A DNA stretch of 24,656 nt from CAYLZO01 sp964387775 (GTDB lineage: Bacteria; Chloroflexota; Anaerolineae; JAAYZQ01), in the NCBI GenBank assembly GCA_964387775.1, contig CAYLZO010000051.1, positions 1-24,656 on the forward strand, in the 5' to 3' direction. This document shows, one piece after another, positions 12,728 to 19,346 of the stretch; position 1 is the first letter of the stretch; every line of letters begins with the position of its first letter. The notes beneath the pieces are model-generated. The model saw only the letters and a program-made list of their open reading frames with translations, had not been told where the DNA came from and did no database searches. Position numbers and translations under genes: made by a program.

Positions 12728-14569
12728 TTACTCTCCACTTGCCACCCAGAGGACCACTTGCCGGTCCACGATGGGCTGGTCTCCTTCGCCAAACAGCAGC
12801 CAGCGGCTCAGCTTCCGGCCCCAGAGGCCCCACGGCGCCCAGCGGACGCGCAGGGCAAAGCCCTGGCCCCGGTAGGTCTCGCCGATGGGCAGGTCCTGGT
12901 GGGCCAGGGTCAGGGCCGCCACCGTCTGGGGCGGGGCCGGCAGTTCCTCGACGACGACCTGCTGCTCGAATTCACGCAGGTACCAGGCAATGACCGGCCC
13001 GGTGGCCGCCTCGACGGTGACGGGCAGCGTGTGAAAGGCCCCCGACTCGTTCACCGACAGTTGCTCCAGCTCGGCGACGAGGGTCCGCACCTGGGGTGAG
13101 GTGGTCTGGGCGACGAGCAGCTCGCGGGGGTCGGCGGCGCGGGCCACGTTGGCGCCCCACATCTGGCGGACGCCGTAAAGGCCCAGCACCAGCAGCAGGG
13201 CCAGCCACGCCCCGCCCAGCACGACGCCCGGGCCGCGCCAGGCCCAGGCCACGATCCCCAGGCCGACGATCAGCGACAGGGCCAAGCCGGCCAGGATCAG
13301 GTAGGTGCTGCTGGCATAGAGGGTGAGCCCCAGAAAAGAGATGGTCGTGGTGTTGTCGGCCAGACCGTAGGTGGCGACTTGCAGGTAGAGAAAGACGACG
13401 AGCACGAGGGCAGCAGCGGCGACCAGGCCCACCTCGGGCCAGCGGGCGCGCCGGTCGAGCCACTGCCATGCCCGCTCCACCGACTGCCCGGCCAGCAGGG
13501 CCAGCGGCACGACGCCGAGCAGGACGTTGTGCCCGGCGACCACAGCCAGCAGCGTGGCGGCGAGGGCCCAGAAGGCCAGGAAGGCCGCGTGCGGGAAGGC
13601 GGAACCGGCTTGTTGCGGCTCGGGCTGGCCGCGCCGGGCGGCCCATGCCCTGCGCCCCATCGCCACCAGGCCCAGCAGCAGGAGGAGCGGCTCGTAGCGC
13701 AGGAGGAGCAGGAGGGGATACACGGCCGGGGCGCCGCCCGTTTCGGGCAAGAAGCCCTGGGCCCAGGCGGCCACCGTGTCGGCGGCGAGGCCCACGCCGG
13801 CCGGGTGCAGGGCGAAGGTCATGGCCACCAGGCCAAAGGTCCCGCCCAGCACGGCCGCCAGCTTGGTGGGCAGGCCCGGCCCGCCCTCGTCCCCCGGCTC
13901 GGCCCGCAGCGCCCACCAGCCGACCCGTAGCGACGACCAGCCGGTCTCGCGGTCCAGCAGCTTCTCGGCGACGAAGAGCAGCAGGCCAAAGGCCAGGAAG
14001 ATGAGCAGCAGGCCAAAGATGGCCGGCCCGGCGCAGAGGCCAAAGCCCAGCGCCCCGGCGGCCAGGTAGAGCCAGGCCGGGCGGCGCGTGTCGAGGTACT
14101 GGATCAGGCCCACGGCCAAGGCCAGGCCGCTGGCGGCGACCAGGATCGCGCCGTCGAGGGACCGCGAGAAAAAGACGGCCGAGGGCGACAGGGCCAACAG
14201 CAGCGAGGCCGCCAGGGCGCCTCCTCGTCCCAGCCGATGCCGCAGAAAGTAGGGCAGGAGCACCAAAACCAGTCCCGCCAGGGCCGGCAGCCAGCGGGCG
14301 ACGGCGTCGCCGGCGCCCAACAGCGTGAAACCGGCCACGTTCCCCGTAAAGAGGGCCGGGATCGTCCCGCCAGGCGCGGCCTCGATGGCGCCCCGGACAA
14401 AGCGGTAGGCGGCCAGGGCCTGGGTCGCCTCGGCCTCATTCAGCGGCCGCAGGCCGAGCCGGTAGAGGCGCAGCACGGCGGCCAGCAGCCCGATGGCGAC
14501 GTAGGCCGCCCGCTCGACCGTGAATGCGCGCGATTGGGTATTGGGTATTGGGTATTGGGTATTACTCAT
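12728..14569 (-). CDS. Divergent GT39-like multi-pass membrane protein, possibly phase-variable
   Basis: A 613-residue protein from ATG 14569 (AGGGA upstream). About a dozen hydrophobic segments begin at residue about 20, followed by a periplasmic/extracellular C-terminal tail of about 150 residues with no recognised domain. Its start (AAYVAIGLLAAVLRLYRLGLRPLNEAEATQALAAYRFVRG) aligns in pattern with the neighbouring TIGR03663 protein (RFWDVGARAMSHDESLHALYSYY). The DE pair is replaced by NEAE, and there is no HGP tripeptide, so it may be a catalytically altered paralogue or partner subunit. The first 12 residues (SNTQYPIPNTQ) are encoded by four copies of a 7-base tandem repeat. No better start codon lies downstream of the repeat before the first membrane segment. 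It lies 49 bases after the DUF2298 gene, in the same direction. Confidence 0.75.
   Translation of the reverse strand: MSNTQYPIPNTQSRAFTVERAAYVAIGLLAAVLRLYRLGLRPLNEAEATQALAAYRFVRGAIEAAPGGTIPALFTGNVAGFTLLGAGDAVARWLPALAGLVLVLLPYFLRHRLGRGGALAASLLLALSPSAVFFSRSLDGAILVAASGLALAVGLIQYLDTRRPAWLYLAAGALGFGLCAGPAIFGLLLIFLAFGLLLFVAEKLLDRETGWSSLRVGWWALRAEPGDEGGPGLPTKLAAVLGGTFGLVAMTFALHPAGVGLAADTVAAWAQGFLPETGGAPAVYPLLLLLRYEPLLLLLGLVAMGRRAWAARRGQPEPQQAGSAFPHAAFLAFWALAATLLAVVAGHNVLLGVVPLALLAGQSVERAWQWLDRRARWPEVGLVAAAALVLVVFLYLQVATYGLADNTTTISFLGLTLYASSTYLILAGLALSLIVGLGIVAWAWRGPGVVLGGAWLALLLVLGLYGVRQMWGANVARAADPRELLVAQTTSPQVRTLVAELEQLSVNESGAFHTLPVTVEAATGPVIAWYLREFEQQVVVEELPAPPQTVAALTLAHQDLPIGETYRGQGFALRVRWAPWGLWGRKLSRWLLFGEGDQPIVDRQVVLWVASGE
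14533..14560. repeat. Tandem repeat, 4 x ATTGGGT, at the 5' end of a coding region
   Basis: Four exact 7-base copies (AATACCC on the coding strand) occupy codons 3 to 12 of the gene starting at 14569. Because 7 is not a multiple of 3, gain or loss of one unit shifts the reading frame. Confidence 0.9.
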
Positions 14570-14589
14570 CGAAACGATTCCCTTATGTT

Positions 14590-14633
14590 CGTACTATACA
14601 ATATCTAATCTCAAATATCTAATATCCAACTTT
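14590..14633. repeat. AT-rich low-complexity patch (AATATCTAATCTC type) after the DUF2298 gene
   Basis: Words ATATCTAAT recur three times, around 14600-14628. On the coding strand the patch reads GGATATTAGATATTTGAG and supplies the last codons and TAG stop of the DUF2298 gene. It is sharply more AT-rich than the flanks, so it looks inserted. Confidence 0.6.
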
Positions 14634-17129
14634 GTAAATCGTCACGCCGTCGTTTTGATACACCACGTCCATAAAGCGGCCAAACTTCTCCAGGCTACGC
14701 GGATCGTAGTTGCTGCGCTCCACCGGCCCGACGTAGACGTAGGTCACGTCGTACTGGTCCAGCAGCGACCGGGCCGTGAGCGGGTCCCGGGTGTTGTAGA
14801 TGGTCTCGATGTCGGGGGCGCGGGCGTTCTGGATGGTGTCGCTGCCGCGCCACTGGCCCTCGTGGCCGGCCCAGCCCAGGAGCGTCGGCAGACCGGTCAG
14901 CGCCGAGACGCGGCCCTCGTAGACGTAGCTGCTGCCGCCGCTGCCCGGCGTCTCCAGGATGACGGGCGCGCCGCCCACGTTCTCGTTAAGCCACCGGATG
15001 GCGGCATAGTCGTCGGGCTGGCTCTCGGCCAGGTAGGCGGTGCCGTCCAGCGTCGGCTCGGGCTGGAAGCCGCCCGCCCGGCTGTAGTTGCCCAGCACGG
15101 GGTAGACCATGCCCAGGGCAAAGAGCAGCCAAAAACCGGCCAGAAAGGCGCGGCGCAAGGCACCCGTGCGGCGGCTCAGCCAGTAGACGGCAAAGGCGCT
15201 GGCGATAGCCATCAGCACCCAGCCCTGGAAGTAGAACTTGAAGATGGTGTTCATCCGCACCCGAAAGTTGTCGACCAGGTAGAAATACTCGACGCTGAGG
15301 GTCAGCAGCAGCCCGGCCACGGCGCAGAGCAGGGTGAATTGGAGGCTGGGGTGGGCCAGTGCCGTTCTCTCCTTCCGGGAGAGACGCGTTGTTAGGGTCT
15401 TGGCCGGGTCGGGGTGAGGGGAAAGATTTCGTTTCAACAGCACCCAGCCCAGGGCCGCCATCGCGCCCACGACGAGGGGCATGAGCCAGTAGCGGAGCTT
15501 GACCAGGAGCAGCTTGCCCAACACCGCCGGCCACGGATCGTCGCCGACGATCGGGTAGACGAACGGGATGCGGCGGATCTCTTCCAGGAACTCGCGGCCG
15601 GCGGGGACGAGGAGCATGCCCAGGACCATGAGCAGCATGAGGGCCAGCGGGCCTAGCACAATAGCCGCCGTCCAGCCCAGCCAGCCGCGCAGCCAGCCCG
15701 AGCCAAGTCGCTGCTGTCGGACTCGCAGGGCCAGGACGGCCAGCAGGCCGGCGATGGCGACCAGGAACGGCCCGAACATGACGAAATAGTGCCGGAAGCG
15801 GGTGCCGACGTAGAGGGCCGGCAGCAGGCCCCCGGCCTGCGACTGGAAGCCGAGGTAGAAGGGCAGGTAGAGCACGAACCCGGCGACGGCCACGGCGGCG
15901 CCCGTCAGGCCCACGTCGCGGAGGAGGGGCCAGCTCAGGCGCCCGAAACGGCCCCACTGGGCCAGGGCGTAGGCGGCCAGGAAGAGGAGCCAGTAGATGG
16001 GGAAATCCCAGGTGTTCAGGAAGGCCAGCGCGCCGAGGCAGAGGGGCACCAGCGGCGAGAGCCGCTTCACCGGCCCGGGCCAGCCCTCCCCGGCATTGCC
16101 CCGAGGGCCGGCCCACAGGGTCCGGAAGGCCACGGCCAGGGTCAGCAGGACGAAGGGCAGGGCCAGCACGTGGGGGTGCATGTCGCCCAGCAGAAAGCTA
16201 AAGCCGGGGAACTCGTCGATGGGCTGGATGCCCATCGAGTTGCCCAGGGGGTCGAGGTCGTGGATGACGCGCGAGGCCCGCCACCACCACCAGCCGCTGC
16301 GGCCGGGCACCGGGCTCGGCGGGGTCGAAAAGGGCTGGTTGATGTCCTTGATGTCGAGCCATTGCCAGAAACCCAGGGGCAGGGCTCGCAGGCTGTAGAG
16401 CATTTCAAGAAAACCTTCGAGGTTGCCCAGCACGGCGACCAGGATCGCGCCCAGGAAGCCAAAGGCGATGGGCCGGCTCTGTTCCTCTTTCCTTTGAACC
16501 CCCCGGACCAGGCTGTAGACGAGGCCAAAGGCGCCGGTGCAGGTCAGGGCAAAGAGCAGGGCCAGGCCCACGTTGAAGGTCAGGTGTGGGGCAAAGCCCG
16601 AGAGGCGGGTCAGGGTGGCGATCATGACGTAGCCGAAATAGTAGTAGCTGATGCCGTAGCCGCTGAGCCAGGCGTCGTGGGGCGGAAAAAACTCGCTGCG
16701 GGCGATGCTGTTCAGGTACATGATCTCCATGAACTTTTCGCCGCCGGCCGTCGTGATCTCGGGGCTGTAGGCCCGCATCAGCGCCCAGAGGGCAAAGGCC
16801 CCGGCAAAGAGCAGCTCGACGGCCAACACCAGCCGCCCGTTGGCCCGCAGCCAGGCCAGCAGGCCTGGATCGTCGTCCACGTCCCGCCGATAGTAGGCGA
16901 ACGAGATCCCGGCGACGAGGGTCAGGCTGAGGAGCGCGCCGCCGACGCTGTTGCGCAGGAAGCCGAGGGAGCCGCCCAGCCAGAGCCCGTAGCCGACCAG
17001 CAGCAGGCCCAGGGGCCGGGCAAAGGCGTAGCCCCGGCCGGGCAGCCGCCGGAAGAAGCGGTAGGCCAGCGGCAGGGCCGCCAGCCCGACGACGAGCATC
17101 CACAACCACCAGACAAAGACGGTCAGCAT
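14619..17129 (-). CDS. DUF2298 membrane protein (TIGR03662, 'Chlor_Arch_YYY')
   Basis: An 836-residue, very hydrophobic protein with many membrane segments. Diagnostic features are the Tyr triplet Tyr162-164 (SYYYFGYVM) after EFFPPHDAWLSGYG, and the Asp-Met-His-Pro-His motif (Asp316, His318, His320 in LLGDMHPHVLALP). The RMNTIFKFYFQGW segment (about 624-636) and a C-terminal soluble part (GGAPVILETPG, LGWAGHEGQW, YVYVGPVER) are also characteristic. The same motifs in the same order make up the C-terminal half of the 1700-residue protein at 19345-24447, so the two are paralogues. From memory, the family occurs mainly in Chloroflexi and Archaea together with TIGR03663. Its function is unknown, with a role in lipid-linked glycan transfer likely. 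Residues about 567-590 (SPHPDPAKTLTTRLSRKERT) are a translated repeat. It starts seven bases after the anti-sigma gene. Confidence 0.86.
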   Translation of the reverse strand: MLTVFVWWLWMLVVGLAALPLAYRFFRRLPGRGYAFARPLGLLLVGYGLWLGGSLGFLRNSVGGALLSLTLVAGISFAYYRRDVDDDPGLLAWLRANGRLVLAVELLFAGAFALWALMRAYSPEITTAGGEKFMEIMYLNSIARSEFFPPHDAWLSGYGISYYYFGYVMIATLTRLSGFAPHLTFNVGLALLFALTCTGAFGLVYSLVRGVQRKEEQSRPIAFGFLGAILVAVLGNLEGFLEMLYSLRALPLGFWQWLDIKDINQPFSTPPSPVPGRSGWWWWRASRVIHDLDPLGNSMGIQPIDEFPGFSFLLGDMHPHVLALPFVLLTLAVAFRTLWAGPRGNAGEGWPGPVKRLSPLVPLCLGALAFLNTWDFPIYWLLFLAAYALAQWGRFGRLSWPLLRDVGLTGAAVAVAGFVLYLPFYLGFQSQAGGLLPALYVGTRFRHYFVMFGPFLVAIAGLLAVLALRVRQQRLGSGWLRGWLGWTAAIVLGPLALMLLMVLGMLLVPAGREFLEEIRRIPFVYPIVGDDPWPAVLGKLLLVKLRYWLMPLVVGAMAALGWVLLKRNLSPHPDPAKTLTTRLSRKERTALAHPSLQFTLLCAVAGLLLTLSVEYFYLVDNFRVRMNTIFKFYFQGWVLMAIASAFAVYWLSRRTGALRRAFLAGFWLLFALGMVYPVLGNYSRAGGFQPEPTLDGTAYLAESQPDDYAAIRWLNENVGGAPVILETPGSGGSSYVYEGRVSALTGLPTLLGWAGHEGQWRGSDTIQNARAPDIETIYNTRDPLTARSLLDQYDVTYVYVGPVERSNYDPRSLEKFGRFMDVVYQNDGVTIYKVGY
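15358..15426. repeat. Repeat-derived in-frame insertion in the DUF2298 protein
   Basis: On the coding strand this reads CCCCTCACCCCGACCCGG...CTCTCCCGGAAGGAGAGA, containing a TCTCTCC/GGAGAGA stem (15366-15384). It encodes Pro/Arg/Lys-rich residues between two membrane segments, unlike the rest of the protein. A related TCTCCC...GGGAGA palindrome closes the anti-sigma gene (17141-17162). Confidence 0.65.
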
Positions 17130-17136
17130 CGCGCCC

Positions 17137-18066
17137 TCAGTCTCCCTCGCCTGCGGGGGAGAGGGTGGGTGTGGGGCGCACCGAGCGCGCCACGCGGAGG
17201 AGCTCGTCCTCGCTCAGGGCCGGGGCGGAGAGGGCCAGGATCAGGTCGTCCTGCTCCCAGACCACCTCGCGCAGGGCGACGTCGCCTTCGTCGGTGCCGA
17301 GGTGCATAAAGACGCCCGGCTTGCCGCCCACGTCCACGTCGCGCACGTCGCGGATGGGCGCGGCCTCCAGGTTCAGGCCCGAGATGCTGGTCTCCTCGCC
17401 GAGCATGATGGGATAGACGCGCAGCGAACAGGACCGGCCCTGGGCGTCGCCGTAAACCAGCTCGACAAAGAGGGGCTGGGGCACCCAGGCCGGCAGGTCG
17501 GGATAGTGGTAGGTGTGCACGGCTGTCAGTTCAAAGCCCGCGGGCAGGTAGCCGGGCTGGGGGATGGCAAAGGAGACGAGAGCCTGGGCCTCGTCCAGGG
17601 TGAGGCGATGTTGCACGGCCGTGCTCTGGGCGACGACGGTCTCTAGCGGCGCCGACGGGGTATCCACCGGCGTGATGCGCACCTGGGTCTGGCCCAGGTC
17701 AAAGACGGCCAGGAAGCCGGCCAGGGCCGTCTGGCCCACGGGCGTGAGCAGGGCGGCCAGCAGCAGGACGGCGGCCAGCCCGGCTACGGCCCAGCCCAGG
17801 TTGAGGCGGCGCCGCGACTTGCGGCCCCTGGCCCGGCGCGGCCGGGATTCGGGAGCCTCGGCCACGAGGCGCATGACGCGCTGCTCCAGGGCGGGGTCCA
17901 CGGGGCCCAGGAGCGCGGGCAGGCGGGCCAGCCGCCGGGCTGTGTCGAGCAAGCCGGCGTCGTCGAGCGCCAGGCCCCCGGGCCGGGCGTCAGGATCGTC
18001 TATCAATTGGTCTACCAACGCCGAAATTCGTTCGACACGGCGTCGTTCGTCTCTTATCGTTTTCAT
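17137..18066 (-). CDS. Membrane-anchored probable anti-sigma factor (DUF4367-like)
   Basis: A 309-residue protein directly after the ECF sigma gene, the usual place for its antagonist. The first ~88 residues are a charged cytoplasmic region with helices (RRVERISALVDQLID...). A basic patch (RRARGRKSRRRLN) precedes one membrane segment (about 89-110). The outer domain contains ALVSFAIPQPGYLPAGFELTAVHTYHY, as in DUF4367-type sensor domains, and a SCSLRVYPI strand. The zinc-finger motif HX3CX2C of ZAS anti-sigmas is absent, so recognition of the sigma factor must use another helical fold. The C-terminal residues TPTLSPAGEGD appear to come from a dispersed repeat at 17141-17162. The ribosome site is weak (AAGAG right before the ATG). 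Role inferred from context and topology. Confidence 0.68.
   Translation of the reverse strand: MKTIRDERRRVERISALVDQLIDDPDARPGGLALDDAGLLDTARRLARLPALLGPVDPALEQRVMRLVAEAPESRPRRARGRKSRRRLNLGWAVAGLAAVLLLAALLTPVGQTALAGFLAVFDLGQTQVRITPVDTPSAPLETVVAQSTAVQHRLTLDEAQALVSFAIPQPGYLPAGFELTAVHTYHYPDLPAWVPQPLFVELVYGDAQGRSCSLRVYPIMLGEETSISGLNLEAAPIRDVRDVDVGGKPGVFMHLGTDEGDVALREVVWEQDDLILALSAPALSEDELLRVARSVRPTPTLSPAGEGD
17141..17162. repeat. Short palindromic repeat at the 3' end of the anti-sigma gene
   Basis: TCTCCCTCGC and GCGGGGGAGA pair with one mismatch around CT. It encodes the last residues (SPAGEGD) of the anti-sigma protein, next to the TGA at 17139-17137. Confidence 0.6.
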
Positions 18067-18089
18067 CTCTTTACCGCGGGATTAGAGGT

Positions 18090-18171
18090 GTCATTGCGCG
18101 CCGTCCCCTGTGCCTGACTGCACAGGACAGGCACAGGGGACGGCGCGCTCGCTCCGCTCACTCGCAATGAC
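18090..18171. repeat. Nested palindromic element between sigma and anti-sigma genes
   Basis: A perfect 20-bp stem (18097-18116 with 18128-18147, CGCGCCGTCCCCTGTGCCTG type) has an 11-base loop. It is enclosed by GTCATTGCG (18090-18098) and CGCAATGAC (18163-18171). Between stem and outer arm is GCTCGCTCCGCTCACTCGC. To the right, 18185-18213 has a CTCTGCG...CCTCTGCGG pair that looks like another dispersed unit. The element separates the two cistrons by about 150 bases and could reduce read-through. Confidence 0.85.
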
Positions 18172-18216
18172 GTGACTCCATCCATCTCTGCGTTCTCCGC
18201 GTCCTCTGCGGTGAGT

Positions 18217-18726
18217 TCATTCTTCCAACTGGGCGCGCAGTTTGCGCAGCGCCCGGTACAAAATGACGGCCACGTGACCGGCCCGCAGGTCCATGACCTG
18301 GGCGATTTCCTTGTTCATCAGCCCGCCGCCGAACTTGAGGCGGATGACCTCCCGGTCCCGCTCCGGCAAACTCGCCAGGGCGGCGCGCAGGCGGGCCAGC
18401 TCCTCCCGGCGCATGACGGCCTCCGGCGGTGAGGGCGCGGGCGCCGGCTCGTCGGCGGCGAATTCCAGCGGCAGGGTCTCGCGGCGGCGGCGATAGTGGC
18501 CGGCCACCACGTTGCGGGCGATGGCAAAGAGCCAGCCCCCGAACGCCCCCCGCTGGCGCAGCGTGTGCTGCTTGGCCACCGCCCGCGCAAACACCTCGGC
18601 CGTCAGGTCCTGGGCCAGGGCCTCGGCCTCCACCCGCAGCCGCACATAGTTGAGGATACGGGGCAGGTATTCGCGGTAGAGCGCGCTATACGGGTGGTTT
18701 GTACCCGCGTCGTCGGCCTTGGCCAC
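18217..18726 (-). CDS. ECF RNA polymerase sigma factor
   Basis: A 169-residue protein from GTG 18726, with AAGGGA seven bases upstream; the frame is open to 18792 but without a better start. Region 2: YSALYREYLPRILNYVRLRV, DLTAEVFARAVA and the WLFAIARNVVAGHYRRRR segment (2.3-2.4, promoter melting and -10 recognition). A Pro/Ala-rich linker (ADEPAPAPSPPEA) follows. Region 4: LASLPERDREVIRLKFGGGLMNKEIAQVMDLRAGHVAVILYRALRKLRAQL, a helix-turn-helix for the -35 box. It probably directs the downstream anti-sigma and membrane genes and is held inactive by the anti-sigma protein. Only weak promoter-like sequence is visible just upstream (TAATAT near 18770 on the minus strand), overlapping the end of the RAYT gene region. 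Confidence 0.92.
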   Translation of the reverse strand: MAKADDAGTNHPYSALYREYLPRILNYVRLRVEAEALAQDLTAEVFARAVAKQHTLRQRGAFGGWLFAIARNVVAGHYRRRRETLPLEFAADEPAPAPSPPEAVMRREELARLRAALASLPERDREVIRLKFGGGLMNKEIAQVMDLRAGHVAVILYRALRKLRAQLEE

Positions 18727-18788
18727 GGATGGTCCCTTCTCCAAGGAATAAGATGCAGAATCGACGGGAATATTACACCCCGGGGGTC

Positions 18789-19289
18789 TCAATCAAAATC
18801 CTCCGCCACCAGGAGCGCGATCTGGCGCTCGGGAACCGCTTGCCGGTGAAAGGCCCGAAAGCCGGCCTGCCCGTCGAACCAGGCCAATACCTCGTCCCGG
18901 TCCACGCCGGTCGGTTGGGTGGACAGGCAGGCGTGGTACGACGAGTAGGGCCAGCCGCGAAAATCGTCCAGCAGGCCGTGCTTTTGCGGATTGCGGTGGA
19001 TGTAGGCGACGAGCCAGGCAAAGTAGGTGTCGTCGGCAACCGGGATGCGACCAAAGGGACGTTGAAAGAGGGAGCCGGTGCGGTCGTGGGCGTTGATGTG
19101 CACCAGGAAATGAAAGTGGTTGGGCAGCAGGCAGTAGGCGTAGGTGTCGGCGATGGGCGCCACGTGGTGGGCGTAGAGGCGCAAAAAGTGGCGGTAGTTG
19201 TGGTCGGCCACAAAGATCGTCTCGCGGTTGATGCCCCGGTTGTAGACGTGGTAGGTCTGGCCGTATTGCAGCGGGATCGGTTTGGACAC
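18789..19289 (-). CDS. REP-associated tyrosine transposase (RAYT, Y1/IS200-like HUH nuclease)
   Basis: A 166-residue protein from GTG 19289 (AGAGAGACC upstream). It is a single-domain Y1 transposase of the TnpA_REP type: YHVYNRGINRETIF near the start, the metal-binding HUH motif His58-Phe59-His60 (LLPNHFHFLV), GSLFQRPFGR, then Tyr96 (VAYIHRNPQKHGL) as the likely nucleophile and WPYSSYHA. RAYTs cut and join single-stranded DNA hairpins (REP sequences) and are usually single-copy rather than selfish. An 18-bp perfect palindrome sits directly upstream. The gene is apparently intact. Its place between the fusion gene and the sigma gene, in the same direction, suggests insertion into a pre-existing operon. 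Confidence 0.9.
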   Translation of the reverse strand: MSKPIPLQYGQTYHVYNRGINRETIFVADHNYRHFLRLYAHHVAPIADTYAYCLLPNHFHFLVHINAHDRTGSLFQRPFGRIPVADDTYFAWLVAYIHRNPQKHGLLDDFRGWPYSSYHACLSTQPTGVDRDEVLAWFDGQAGFRAFHRQAVPERQIALLVAEDFD

Positions 19290-19307
19290 AGTTGGTCTCT
19301 CTGACGG

Positions 19308-19346
19308 AGACCTGACAGGTTGGCCGTAGGCCAACCTGTCAGGTCT
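19308..19346. repeat. 18-bp perfect palindrome beside the RAYT gene (REP-like)
   Basis: AGACCTGACAGGTTGGCC (19308-19325) and its exact complement (19329-19346) flank a GTA loop. The right end includes two bases of the stop codon (TAG, 19347-19345) of the 1700-residue gene, and the left end lies 18 bases before the RAYT start. The tip reads GGCCGTAGGCC. As the nearest hairpin to a RAYT it is a candidate substrate. Confidence 0.85.

Noticed and set aside
15789..17309. A 506-codon plus-strand frame opposite the DUF2298 gene
   Set aside because: Antisense shadow running over two real genes and a repeat.
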